Shown here: one piece after another, positions 52,536-62,900 of the stretch | How positions within the stretch are numbered: the first letter of the stretch is position 1 | Layout of the letters: each line of letters begins with the position of its first letter | Assembly: GCA_965208025.1 (NCBI GenBank) | Contig: OZ242302.1 | Location: 1,054,001-1,118,000, forward strand | Direction of reading: 5' to 3' | Source of the DNA: Bin80 sp965208025 | GTDB lineage: Bacteria; Bacteroidota; Rhodothermia; Rhodothermales; Bin80 | DNA length: 64,000 nucleotides | Position numbers and translations under genes: made by a program | Notes under the pieces: generated by a model | Seen by the model: the letters and a program-made list of their open reading frames with translations, nothing else | Told to the model about the DNA's origin: nothing | Databases searched by the model: none

Positions 52536-55032
52536 TCACGAAACACCTGTCTTGAGTTCTGTGGCAGTTAGTCGGATGGCTACGAGTTGTATTAAACTAT
52601 CGTACACCGCTTCCCTTGAGATGGGAACCCCAAACATCGCAATTGCAGTATCGTCAAAATTCTGCCTATCTTTATACTCACATTCATTCACGGCTCGGGA
52701 GAGGTTTCTCTTCAAGAGAGGTCTGAAAGCGGATTTTATCGCATGAACTTGTTCTTCGTGTAGAACACTAGGATCCAAGATATACATTGCCGCTTTGATC
52801 CGAGAAGTACTTAAATCCAGTGCACCCTCACCCCTCCCGAAACCAAGCCCCCCAATGAAAAACAGACTTATGGCAGAATTTAGTAGAGCAAAAAGTAAAT
52901 CAATGTCTACACCAACCTTGCCGTTTAATCGGGTGAAACGCTGATTAACGAAAGCTGGTGGGTCAAGCTTGGCTACGAATAGTCTCTCACCAAAATTGAT
53001 CGACATAACCAACTGAGCCTTGGAACTCGGTTGCATCTCGTACCAGAACATTCCTGGTCTTGTGAGAACTTGTGGAAGAGGTTTGTTCACTTTATTTGTC
53101 TCTGATGCAAATCTTTGAATCCATTTGAGTGCTCCGTCATGCCGCAGTGAAGTAAGTTTTTCAATTGAGCGTGGACAGCAAAAAACATCTTTGTCTGCGA
53201 TAGTGATAATACATGATATTTCATTGGGAGATTTCAAGACAGGTTGAATGTACTGTTCTTCAATGGCGTGGTCCTTACTTGGGTAAAACAACTTGTCCCA
53301 TCCCCTTCTTTCTCCGCGATGAATTTTACATAAATTTCGTAGTGGCACCAAGGGTAAATCTCTTATCCAGTTACAATCAACGAAGTGTGCATTACGACCC
53401 AAACCCTTTTTTCGCAGAGAATCTATTTCGTTTCTACTTACTGATCGTAGTCTCATATTTTCATTTTGCGCCTGCCCCAATTCAATCTGTGCAGAAGTAA
53501 CAGAAGCTATTTCAGGTGAATCACTGATCTCCTGAATTGGTCTATTCAGAATAACGAAATCAGTTGATTCAATAGATTTTTCATTATCGTCTCTTTTTTC
53601 CAAGATCACCAGATTCGCTACCATCTTACTATTTTGAAACCATCTCCCTGCCCCAGAGGAGACTATTGCTTTAATTGTATAGTACTTAAGGATTTGATCA
53701 TAGAACCTATCTCCCCAATCAGTAGAAAGCCATGCGTTGGAAATAATTATGACCAATCGCCCATGATCCGACAGGAGAGAGTGGAATATAAATGGAAAAT
53801 AGGCGGTTATATCTGTTCTACATGATAACTGAATTGATTTGCTCTTCAATAAATCGTCAGTATGTTCAATGTTGAATTCATAACGATTTTGTCCGCTTAT
53901 TGACACAAATGGTAGATTGCTTGCAATAGAATTGAAGTTACCAAGTGATTCCGAGAAGAAAGTACCATCGCTCGGGTTCTGGAATTGGATCCGCAGTTCG
54001 GGATTTAGCTTGAATGCATCCTCTCGGTAAATTCTCAGAGGAATATCCATGAATGTTGGCTTCACCATGGCCAAGGTAGCAATTTGTACTGCTTGTGGAT
54101 CCAAGTCTCCTGCAAGCACAGATGCCGCTGCCTCCCCTGGAGGTATCTGAGAATCTAACTTATACTCCAAAGCAGCACGGGCAATTGTTCCGCTTCCACA
54201 ACAGGGATCTAATAATCTATCATTCTCAATATTTCGGAGAGCAAGTGCTGCGATTAGTTTGGCAAGAGTCGTTGGGGTAGTGTACTGTCCACGCACTTTC
54301 CTAACTGCAGTCTCAGCGGCAATTTCAAGAACTACTGACAACTGTGTCTGGTCAATTGAACCGACTCGTAAGTCTGTCAACAATTTATTGAACTGAGTTA
54401 ATTGATACCATGGTATTTCGGAAATAATAGACATACCAACCGAATCAGAGAATACAGCCCTAGAGTTACAGTAAGAGGATAATGTTCGAAACTGATCAAG
54501 AGCATCCGAGGGTGAAGTTTCATCTGTGATATGATTTACGATCCGTGCTCTATTATCCTGACTTTGAAGGACATGTGAAAAAAGAAATTTACCTGTTCAG
54601 TTACATAGATTGGCATGTGCAAGAACTTGATATTTGTTTTTCTTTGGGTACTGATATTCTTTCTTATAACTCTCCCACCAAAGTGTGATTTCTGCACGTA
54701 ACTCTGAATCACGAAGTGCATTCTGTTTTAAGTTTTTCGCAACATCAGATGTATTTGCTAAGATAAGATCCTGAATTCCTCCCGTTATAGAAGATTCTAC
54801 GAAGGGTCTACCTTCCAGAGATCCGTCCTCAAATAGAGTATTCAAATCGGATATGATTTGATCGGCAAGTTTCTTCCAGTCAGACCTATATATTGGAACA
54901 CTCTCTCTATTGGAAATATGATTTAGTATGGGCCATTGTTTCAATAGCACGAATTGAGTATCTCCTTCATTAACTGTATAGAGACATGCGCACTGAACGT
55001 TCCATATCACAAAACTATTTAAGCCAAGCGCC
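52536..55032 (-). pseudogene. Type IIG-like restriction-modification gene, 3' portion (N6-adenine methylase), broken
   Basis: This is the larger, C-terminal part of a gene whose first 86 codons lie beyond the IS21 element at 57838-58096. From 55032 the frame reads ALGLNSFVIWNVQCACLYTV through ANLCN, where a TGA (54597-54599) sits at a position I expect to be Trp (homologues read NW-TGKFLF). The frame then continues without interruption (TGKFLFSHVLQSQDN…) into the methylase. Methylase features: GQYTTPTTLAKLI, SAM motif DPCCGSGTIARAA, and motif IV as SNLPFVS instead of NPPY/F. The part from ATG 54434 could still be translated as a 632-residue protein without the nuclease. Cleavage and target DNA cannot be read from sequence. 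Confidence 0.8.
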
Positions 55033-55036
55033 TTAG
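55033..55036. repeat. IS21 target-site duplication, left copy (TTAG)
   Basis: TTAG directly left of the IS21 element and again directly right (57834-57837). Removing the element and one copy restores the gene frame through VRKAKALGLN, which proves the insertion point. Confidence 0.85.
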
Positions 55037-55170
55037 TGCACATTCCGCTGAACTGGGACACTCAAAACGCTGAACTGGGACACTTTGCTTAGTTGAAGCG
55101 GAACGTCCAAAACGCTGAACTGGGACACCCAAAACGCTGGAAGTGGGACACCCAAAACGCTGGAAGTGGG
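55037..55170. repeat. IS21 left terminal repeat array (5 units)
   Basis: Five units of 22-23 bp spacing: three of CGCTGAACTGGGACAC type followed by two of CGCTGGAAGTGGG type, separated by CTCAAAA/CCCAAAA spacers, with one longer interval (TTTGCTTAGTTGAAGCGGAA). They are presumably transposase-binding sites. Confidence 0.8.
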
Positions 55171-55196
55171 CCGCCTGTTATGTGCCAGATTTTTTG

Positions 55197-55958
55197 TCAT
55201 GCTTCTTGTACTTCGTTGGCCAATTCTCGTTGTCCCTGAACCTTTCTCATTGACTCTCCGGTTAAGACAATTTTGTGTGCGTTATTGACGATTCGATCCA
55301 GGATTGCGTCGGCCAGCGTTGGATCCTCCATGATCTCGTACCACTTGTCCATCGGATACTGACTCGTCACAATGGTGGAGCGTACGGTGTAGCGATCATC
55401 CAAGAGTTCCATCAGATCTCGTTGTTGGGAGGGAGGGATGGGGTGAAGTCCCCAGTCATCCAAAACCAGCACATCCATGCGAGCGATCTGTTTCATTACG
55501 TTGAGATAGGAGCCATTCTCACGGGCAACCCGCAGCGATTCCAGAAGTCTGGGGAGCCGAGCGTATCGAACGTTGAAGTTTTCCAGACAGGCTTTATGCG
55601 CCAATGCGCAGGCAACATAACTTTTCCCGACTCCCGTGGGACCGGTAATGATCACATTTTGTTGGCGACGGATCCACTGACAGGTAGCCAAGTGGAGCAT
55701 CACCCGTTGATCCAAACCGCGCGCTGCGCTGTAATCCAGATTCGGCATACTTGCGGGAATGCGCAATTGCGCGGATTTCAATCGTCGGGCCAGCCGTCGA
55801 TCTCCGCGGACCGCCTCCTCATGATCCACCATGAGGCCAAGGCGATCCAGAAAGGGCACGGACTCGATCTCAGGCGTTTCTAGCTGATCCCGAAGAGCGG
55901 CAGCCATGCCGCGCAGCCGCATCTGTTCAAGTTTTAAGAGGGTTGGGTGTAGCATCAT
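55197..55958 (-). CDS. istB: IS21 helper ATPase IstB
   Basis: 253 residues. DnaC-like AAA+ ATPase that assists IstA in target selection. Walker A GPTGVGKSYVACALAHKA, Walker B VLVLDDWGLHPI, sensor I STIVTSQYPMDKWYE, C-terminal GESMRKVQGQ. Intact and standard length. The start (ATG 55958) overlaps the istA stop by 4 bp (ATGA), as usual in the family. Confidence 0.95.
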   Translation of the reverse strand: MMLHPTLLKLEQMRLRGMAAALRDQLETPEIESVPFLDRLGLMVDHEEAVRGDRRLARRLKSAQLRIPASMPNLDYSAARGLDQRVMLHLATCQWIRRQQNVIITGPTGVGKSYVACALAHKACLENFNVRYARLPRLLESLRVARENGSYLNVMKQIARMDVLVLDDWGLHPIPPSQQRDLMELLDDRYTVRSTIVTSQYPMDKWYEIMEDPTLADAILDRIVNNAHKIVLTGESMRKVQGQRELANEVQEA

Positions 55959-57513
55959 CTTTTTGAGTCTTTAGTGGCGTAATAAGCAGCTCCTCGAATA
56001 TTCTCATGGTCAATCGAGAGTTGTTTCGGTTGATGTGATTCGGCCGCCATTTGTTTGACGAGCTGTCGCACCGCAGCGGTCGTACGCGTGTTTCGTCTCA
56101 ATGCAAGTTCGCACCCCAATTCCATTGCTTCATGTCCATACTCACGCGCTAGAATGAGCGTCCCATTACACCGGTTGAACGCCTGCTCGGGAACCTCAAA
56201 CGAGGCCAGATTGACTTCAATGAGGGCTTTGGTGCGGGGGCCAATCGATTCGGCCCACTGGATATATCGCTTGGGAGACCATTTCTCGTATTCCCTGTGA
56301 TTCTTCGGCATGTGGTCCTTGACCGTGGTGTAGGTCCCAGATTCCCGGCTTCGCACATGCGAGACAATTCGCTCATTTCCAGCGAAAATCTCAACGGTGT
56401 AGGGGCCAAGTCGGGCATCCACTTGCCGACCCAGATAGGAATGGGGGACGCTGTATTTATGATTCTCAATATGCACATGGTAGTCGGGGCCAACCTTACG
56501 TTTATGAACCCACTGCACGTATTCATAGGGCTCCCTCGGCAAGGGACGGAGCATGGGACGATCCAATTCCTCAAACAATTCTTTCCGAGAGACTTTCGTC
56601 TTCTGCATAAGGGCTTCATTCAGCTGCTGGACTTGCCCCAGAATCGCTTCATTGAGTTCACCGAGGTTGAAGAATTCTCGATTCCGAAGCGCGCCCCAAG
56701 CCTTCGCTGAACCAGAAGCACGCTGCTCTCCACAAGCCCCTTATCTCTCGGGTGCCGCGGACGCGCAGGGACAACGCCCACTCGAAAAAAATCCGCCAAT
56801 TCACGGAGCGAATCATTGAGAATGGGAACCTCATCTTTGCGGAACTTGATGATCGCCGACTTCAGATTGTCGGGAACAAGCATCCGAGTGACTCCACCGT
56901 AGAATTGAAAGGCGCGTCCAATGGAACTGCAAAAATCAAACGTCTTTTGCGTTTCCGTTGCCTCCGCATAGATATATCCTGATGCGCCCAGCGCTGCAAC
57001 GAAGAGCTCAACGGTTCGCGTCTCGCCCGTGATCGGGTTCGTGATCCTAGGCTTCTTGCCCGAGTAATCCACAAATAAACGCTCCCCCGCCTTGCGCGCG
57101 ATGCGCATCGTCGGGGCCTCAAGGTCGCCGCGCCATTCACGGTACAATTCACAAAAATAACTGTACTGATCCCCCTGCGGATTCCGCTCAATATATTCCA
57201 TCCAGAGTTGATGGAGCGTCAGAGATCGGTGTCTGGCTAACTCTTTGTAGACCTCCATCCAGTCCGGTAACTCACGGTCCACTGAACCCAACGGGGTCGA
57301 ACTCGGATACAGGATTCGCTCCAAATCGGCGTCACTCGTCCCGTTGGGCAGAGGCCACCTCAGGTTCGCAACCTTCGCACGATCCAGAATTCGGGCCACA
57401 GAACTGCGACCAGTCCCCACGCCTCGCGCAATCGCACGAATGGATAATCTCTCCTCAAAGTGAAGCTCTAAAATATGCTTGATGTGCTTCATCGACAATC
57501 GGTTTGCTGGCAT
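55955..57513 (-). pseudogene. istA: IS21 transposase IstA, frameshifted
   Basis: DDE transposase in two frames. First (from ATG 57513, MPANRLSMKHIKHILELHFE): helix-turn-helix LSIRAIARGVGTGRSSVARI, catalytic Asp in ERLFVDYSGKK and MLVPDNLKSAI, and catalytic Glu in HPRDKGLVES. The frame is lost at about 56691 in GCGCG: a 2-bp CG insertion changes the run; in the other frame the sequence continues GALRNREFFNLGELNEAILG, then MQKTKVSRKELFEELDRPML to the stop at 55955, about 217 further codons. The catalytic residues are intact, but the C-terminal domain is out of frame. Recent, since the second half has no further damage. Confidence 0.92.
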
Positions 57514-57675
57514 AATTCCTCGCAATTTGGTGAAAAAAGCAAGAAAGATAATGTCCATGAATCATGGGTGAAATCCCCCGGGATAAACACCGAAAAAGAG
57601 GTGCACCATACGCCCCAAGGATGGAGCCAAATTATCGAGGACGCGATGATCAAATTCCAACGGCCAGAGACGGCC

Positions 57676-57833
57676 CACTTCCAGCGTTTTGACTGTCCCA
57701 CTTCCGGCGTTTTAGGCGGCCCACTTCCAGCGTTTTGGGTGGCCCAGTTCAGCGTTTTAGGCGGCCCACTTCCAGCGTTTTGGGCGGCCCAGTTCAGCGT
57801 TTTAGGTGGCCCACTTCCAGCGGAATACGCAAT
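57676..57833. repeat. IS21 right terminal repeat array (7 units)
   Basis: Seven tandem units of 22-23 bp: two kinds alternate, CCCACTTCCAGCGTTTT (23-bp period) and CCCAGTTCAGCGTTTT (22-bp period), with linkers GGCGG/GGTGG/GACTGT. These are the reverse complements of the two unit types at the left end. Read as protein the array gives a spurious repetitive peptide (VLGGPLPAFW…). Confidence 0.85.
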
Positions 57834-57837
57834 TTAG
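57834..57837. repeat. IS21 target-site duplication, right copy (TTAG)
   Basis: Second copy of TTAG; see 55033-55036. Confidence 0.85.
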
Positions 57838-58096
57838 CTTTTCTAACAGCATTTTGATATAAATCAGAATCGTCAATATTGGTATCAGGAACTTTAAGTT
57901 CCCAACCTTGAAGTATAATTGCTGCCGATTGAGCACCAAATAATAATACGTCGGGAAACAAACTTCCACCCTTGGATCGGATTGTTTGTTCTCCTCCTGC
58001 GTCTTGGATGGCTCGGTTTTCCATACAAGCCACCTCCTTGATGTGGGCAATTAAATCAATAGCCCATGTCCTTTCGTTATACCCAATGCTGGACAT
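57838..58096 (-). pseudogene. Type IIG-like restriction-modification gene, 5' portion (PD-(D/E)xK nuclease)
   Basis: The first 86 codons from ATG 58096. GGEQTIRSKGGSLFPDVLLFG followed about 14 residues later by WELKVPDTNIDD shows the PD…ExK nuclease signature: Asp in FPDV, Glu and Lys in ELK. The frame then enters the IS21 element (TTAG duplication). Joined to 55032 without the element it reads QNAVRKAK-ALGLNSFVIW. So this and the 52536-55032 part form one gene of roughly 890 codons: nuclease plus N6-adenine methylase in a single chain, the layout of type IIG enzymes. It starts 18 bp after the beta-class methyltransferase pseudogene, as an operon. Confidence 0.82.
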
Positions 58097-58114
58097 TACC
58101 AGCCACTCCTCTCA

Positions 58115-59106
58115 CTACAGACCCAATTCGCTACCCACATCGATCATACACGAATCTTCAACCTGTCCCATTCTAGCACTGAGTTGAAGAAAGGAGAACA
58201 GAGGGGGAGGCGGTTCATTTCGGGTGATCATGGCTTCAGTTTGCGCAAGTCTGTCTCTGGCCACCTTTAAATAATCAATTCTCTCACTTTTGAAAAAGTG
58301 AACTTCTTCGTTTTTCTCAATCCCTATAAACCTGCGTCCTTCAATTGCAGCGGCAACTAAAAAACTACCGCTCCCGAATGCGTTATCTAGAATGAGGCCA
58401 CCTTTGGGAGCAAATAACTTAATTAGATATCGCGCCAAAGCAACAGGTTTCTGTGTAGGATGCCATACTTTTCCCCCAATTTCACTCTCAGCGGTTTTGC
58501 AGTAAAGAGTATCTGTGGGGAACCGTTCTCCAGAACTCTTTACATGAGCAGTCGAAAATTACCATAACTACCCGTGTATTGATCCTTCCGAGTACCCTTG
58601 TCGTACGGTTCTGCTTCCCACATAACAGGGCGGTACCGGGGTTGTTTTCCATAGAATATGCAAATATTCTCATGCTGTCTAAGGGGCTGTCTCCTGGTAT
58701 TTAAGAAATTAGTGGGTTTGCTTTTTACCCAAACAAATTTGTATCGAAACCATTTTTCATTGCTGAGGATAAGCTTAGCCGTGAAAATACCTTGTGAAGA
58801 CAGAGCAATTACTCCGCGAGGTTTAATAATTCTTTGATAGGCCTCCCATAACTGATCAAGAGGAATTTGACTGTCCTATTTATTATTCTGGGTAGTACCA
58901 TAGGGTAGGTCACAAAGGATCATGTCAATCGATTGATCTTCAATTTTTTGCATTAATTCAATACAATCCCCTTGATACAAACCATCTGATAATAATCCCT
59001 CATTTGATTGGCTATGAGGAGTTCCAATTATGGGAGATGATTGAATGCCATTAGCCTTTTCAGGCTGATCTTGATTTTCTTCTAAAGTATTGATGGATGA
59101 TCTCAT
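58115..59106 (-). pseudogene. Beta-class DNA (N6-adenine/N4-cytosine) methyltransferase, two lesions
   Basis: The ATG at 59106 opens a frame whose motif order is IV then I, the beta class: DMILCDLPYGTTQNNK (motif IV), a TAG stop at 58876-58878 at a position I expect to be Trp (homologues read KWD), then DSQIPLDQLWEAYQRIIKPR, WVKSKPTNFLNTRRQPLRQH, up to about 58557 (TGSYGNFR). A frameshift follows, and the sequence resumes in another frame as AHVKSSGERFPTDTLYCKT, VWHPTQKPVALARYLIK, LDNAFGSGSFLVAAAIEGRR (motif I). All motifs are recoverable, so it decayed recently. It would have modified adenine or cytosine at the site cut by the neighbouring nuclease. Confidence 0.85.
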
Positions 59107-59919
59107 ATTCGTAATAAAGTTAGCTAAGATGTCTGATATATTTACTGTCTAATAGGTTAAACGTTTATGGCTTGCAGCAACAAAAATAGATGATCTTGAA
59201 GCACAAGCACCAAATTAATTCCCCAAGATAATAAGTAACAGTCGATTATACAAATTACGAAATCATCTTTGTAATTTTTCACATCAAGGGACATCTACCG
59301 TAGACAATTCAATAAAATCAAATACAAGACCATGGTCATTATATCCATAAATTTCAGGTCTTTATGATCTCAATACACACTCTGCGAAAGCATTGATCTT
59401 ACATCTAATTGATCTGTGTCGTCAAGAGTCTGTCTACATCAAGTGTTTTGAGGCTGCAGAATTGCCATACTCATTTTGTATGAATATATGACACACCTTG
59501 TCTAGCGACAAAACTTTTTACGGTTTTTGCTGTGATAGATCTGTTATTTGCCCAAAACTTATGCTGCATGAGAAGTAAGATGAGTTCGATGAATTGCCCC
59601 TCTCAAATCACGCCAAATAGATGCTCCTGATCCGAACTAGCGGGTAGGCCCTCCCATGTGGTAAGAAAACCAATCACATCAGAATTAAATCACTCTGAAA
59701 TAGACTTGAAATTATTCTGTACTACAATTTACTCAGTTTTGAAGAATAGATCTAACCCCGGGATGCTAGATCCATTACTCACATAAACACATCAACCCTA
59801 CGAGATTAACTCTGATGAGTCTTCATCACGGGTAATTTCATCATCAATTTCCCATAACTCACGTTCAACACGGTGTAAATAGTTACCCTACTTGGAGTTA
59901 AACAGCCAAGCAACCGCTT
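59107..59919. other. Intergenic stretch, nothing recognised
   Basis: About 810 bp, AT-rich, without a convincing gene. It separates the dead restriction-modification locus from the giant secreted-protein gene. No repeats were noticed. Confidence 0.4.
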
Positions 59920-59955
59920 TTGGGGGGTGCACAGGTTGCATCCGTGCACCCCCAA
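59920..59955 (-). terminator. GC-rich hairpin terminator of the giant FN3 gene
   Basis: TTGGGGGGTGCAC (59920-59932) and GTGCACCCCCAA (59944-59955) form a stem of about 12 bp with an 11-base loop, placed 12 bp beyond the stop codon (59968) of the minus-strand gene. The T-run is weak (a short run of A/T on the far side), so it may act as a transcription terminator or an mRNA-stabilising stem. Confidence 0.75.
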
Positions 59956-59967
59956 TAGGTGGCTGAA

Positions 59968-62900
59968 TTATTTCATCAGTGTCATCCGTCCTTTGGCAAG
60001 TTGGATACCTGCATCCAGACTTGCAACGACACGATAAATATAGACTCCCGATGGCAGGTTGGGAACCTCAAGCATCAACGATCTAGATGGACCCGCGGAG
60101 ACACCAACGAATTCTTCCATATGAACCCTTTGACCCAGCAGATTGAATACCTCAACCGACAGGTCTGCCGCCGTCGGCAAGTCCACCAGGATACTTGTGG
60201 ATGGATTGAACGGATTCGGATAATTCCCTATCAATGCAAATTCTGTAACTGCATGACCGGTCTCAGCAGACGTTGTCCCCAACACCTCAATCGTAAAGTT
60301 CGTACTGACGGCTGTTCCAGCATTGTCAGTGGCAGTAAATGTATAGGTTATTGAAGCAGAGGGCTCCTGAGGTATACCAGAGATGTGTGGACCAGACGCA
60401 TCAAACACCAGTCCAGAGGGCAACTCAGGAGTCAGAGTATACATGTATGGGGACTGTCCTCCCAAGGCTTTGGGCAGATTTAGCTGCTCAATCGGTTGGG
60501 ACACGGTGTAGGTCTGATCTTGCACGGTACCTGTCAGCGTGAATGCGTCTTCGCAATTTGCGCCCATCACCTCGGAGACGGTTTGTAGCCAATTCTGGAA
60601 CTTATCATAGATCGGCGCACAGAGCGACTGTCCATCAAAATGGAGAATCTCAAGACGCTCCAAGTTCGTCATCTCTCCAGGGAGTGTACCGTCCAGATTG
60701 TTCTCATCTATTCTCAATTCAATGAGTCCTGTCAAATCTCCCACAGTTTCGGGTAGCGTACCAAGCATCCCAACGCCGCTAAGATTCAACTCTGTTACGC
60801 GCCCACGAAAGACCTCAACCCCATTCCAAGCATCCAACTCTTGAATCTGTGGGAGTTCTGAATCTGCAATCGACCAGTTTTCCTGTGCAGTCCACTGAGT
60901 TCCTTCCGTCTCTTCATAAATATTTTTCAGTGCTTGCCAGTCCTTCTCCAACTCTGCCGACGGAGTCGTGATAGCGGAGAGGGTTGCATAGGGCCCCGTA
61001 CCGATCTCATTCGTTGCAGCAACCTGCACTTCATACACCGTTCCAGGGAGGAGTTCATTCAAGGTCGCTTCGTTGGATGGAACGTTGTTTTGCATCCATT
61101 CGCTCGGCTGGAACCCTTCCAACTGCCGGTCCTCATCGGATTCTCGGTAGCGTACTTCGTATCGTAGAATCTCAACGCCTCCATCCCGTTCGGGGGACTG
61201 CCAGCTTAATTCAAGATTAGAGTCTGCATTTGGTTGAATCAGGAAGTCCAAAGGAACGGATGGAATGGTCGCATCCTGCGTGGAAGCGGCTCCAGAATAG
61301 GTCGTGGTCTCAACGTCATCCACAAAATAGCGAAGTTCAACATCATAGATTATGCCAGGCGAAAGGTCATAAATTCGTGCATAGCCCTCATCCGCCAGAT
61401 TGGGAACCTGTTCCCAATCGGAGGCGGATAATCCCTTGTAGTATAGTTCATATACATCGGTCAATGTAGAATTCGAAGCCTGTGAAGTTTTTCCTCTACC
61501 AGAAGTTGAGGTAGCCCAAAACACATCCAGTTCGGTTGTACTTTGTCCGCAGACCGTTAAGGTTAGGAGAGCATTCGGTTGAGCAGATGCCTGAGTTGAG
61601 GCAAATCCAGTGGTGTACGATCCTGTCCCCGCCCGATTCACTGCGGCAACCCGAACCTCGTACAGCGTGGATGCACTCAGTTCACGGATCGTCTCCTCTA
61701 AGCCGGTTTCCCTGCGAGTCCATGTACTCCATGGATTGGTACCGATTCGGTAGCCAATCTCGTAGCTCGTAACTGGAGCACCTCCATTGTCAAAAGGCAC
61801 ATCCCAAGACAGGCGGAGCGCATCGTCTGAACTCCCACATACAACCAGATTTTCGGGAACACTCGGAAGGTTCGCCTGGGTTGTGGCAGATTCCTGAACA
61901 AACGCACCATGCTCTGTGTCAAGCAGTCCAGCAACACGAACCTGATAAGTCTTCCCGGCCAGTAGATCCGTGATCGTAGCCTCGGTGGAGAGCCCTGTAT
62001 GAGCAATCTGTTGCCAAGTCCCTGAACTCTCGTCTCCACGATACTCCACACGGTAACCTGTCACATCAGGCCCCGAAGAAGGAGCAGTCCATGTCGCCTG
62101 AATACTCGTGGTGGACAGGACGGTCAACATTAACGAAGAGGGAGCTTCAGGCAACCCCGTTTCATCCATCGTTTGCCCCGTACTCTGTACGAATGATCCC
62201 GTAAAGTCGGCATTGACTGCCGCAACCCGAACATCATAACTCGTTCCTGAGGCAAGATTTTGAATGAGCATCGTGGTTCTCTCCGAACTCTCTTCTTCCC
62301 AGTCTCCTGGTTGCCTTCCTGTTAGAGTTTCATCTTCGTCCGACACGCGGTAGTCAATCTGGTACCGAAGGATCGGGATCCCCCCTTCGTCCACCGGCGC
62401 TGTCCAGGATACTTCCAGCTCTGTCGTAGAGGTTCCTGTCACAATCAATGCGCGTGGTGGAGAGGGCGCGGTCGCCGACTCGGTCGTCACCGTACCCGAT
62501 TCAAATTCACCTGCCCCCAAAGCATTCACCGCGGCAATGCGAACCTGATACTCGGTTCCTACCATGAGTCCAGTCAGAATCACTTCGGTCGTTCCTGCAC
62601 GACGGGTAAGAGTGAGTGGATCCGAATCCGCAGGTGCATTGGTCGGGGCATACTCAATCGTATACGACCGCAAAGCCAGTCCACCTGTTTTAGTGGGTCT
62701 CGTCCAGGTGACACGAACCTCGGTCGGGGATAAAGAGGTTAATGTCACATTCAACGGAGTGCCAGGGCGAGAGATCTCGCCCGTTGTAGTTGCTGATGCA
62801 ACGGCATACGGCCCAATCCCCGCCGAATTGATGGCTGCCACCTGAACATCATAGGCAGTTCCAACGATGAGACCTTCAATGGAAGCACTGGTCTCGGTCC

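Larger units (their letters stand above)
55037..57833 (-). mobile_element. IS21-family insertion sequence, 2.8 kb
   Basis: Inserted in the type IIG-like gene with TTAG target duplication. Left terminus TGCACATTCCGCTGAACTGGG, right terminus (read inward) TTGCGTATTCCGCTGGAAGTG; they share TGC…ATTCCGCTG. It carries istB and a frameshifted istA on the minus strand. IS21 elements are usually 2-2.5 kb; the extra length comes from long arrays of terminal repeats (5 units left, 7 right). Because istA is frameshifted, this copy is probably immobile. Confidence 0.92.

Noticed and set aside
57676..57833. CRISPR-like tandem array
   Set aside because: Units are contiguous 22-23 bp repeats with no unique spacers and lie at an IS21 end matching the left array; no cas genes.
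57475..57837. Plus-strand frame with repetitive peptide LGGPLPAFW across the IS21 right end
   Set aside because: It is a translation of the terminal repeat array, antisense to istA at its start; repeats explain the periodicity.
54597..58878. Possible stop-codon recoding (TGA/TAG read as Trp) in the methylase genes
   Set aside because: Many genes in the window end in TGA or TAG at expected positions, and the loci also contain an IS insertion and a frameshift, so decay is simpler.
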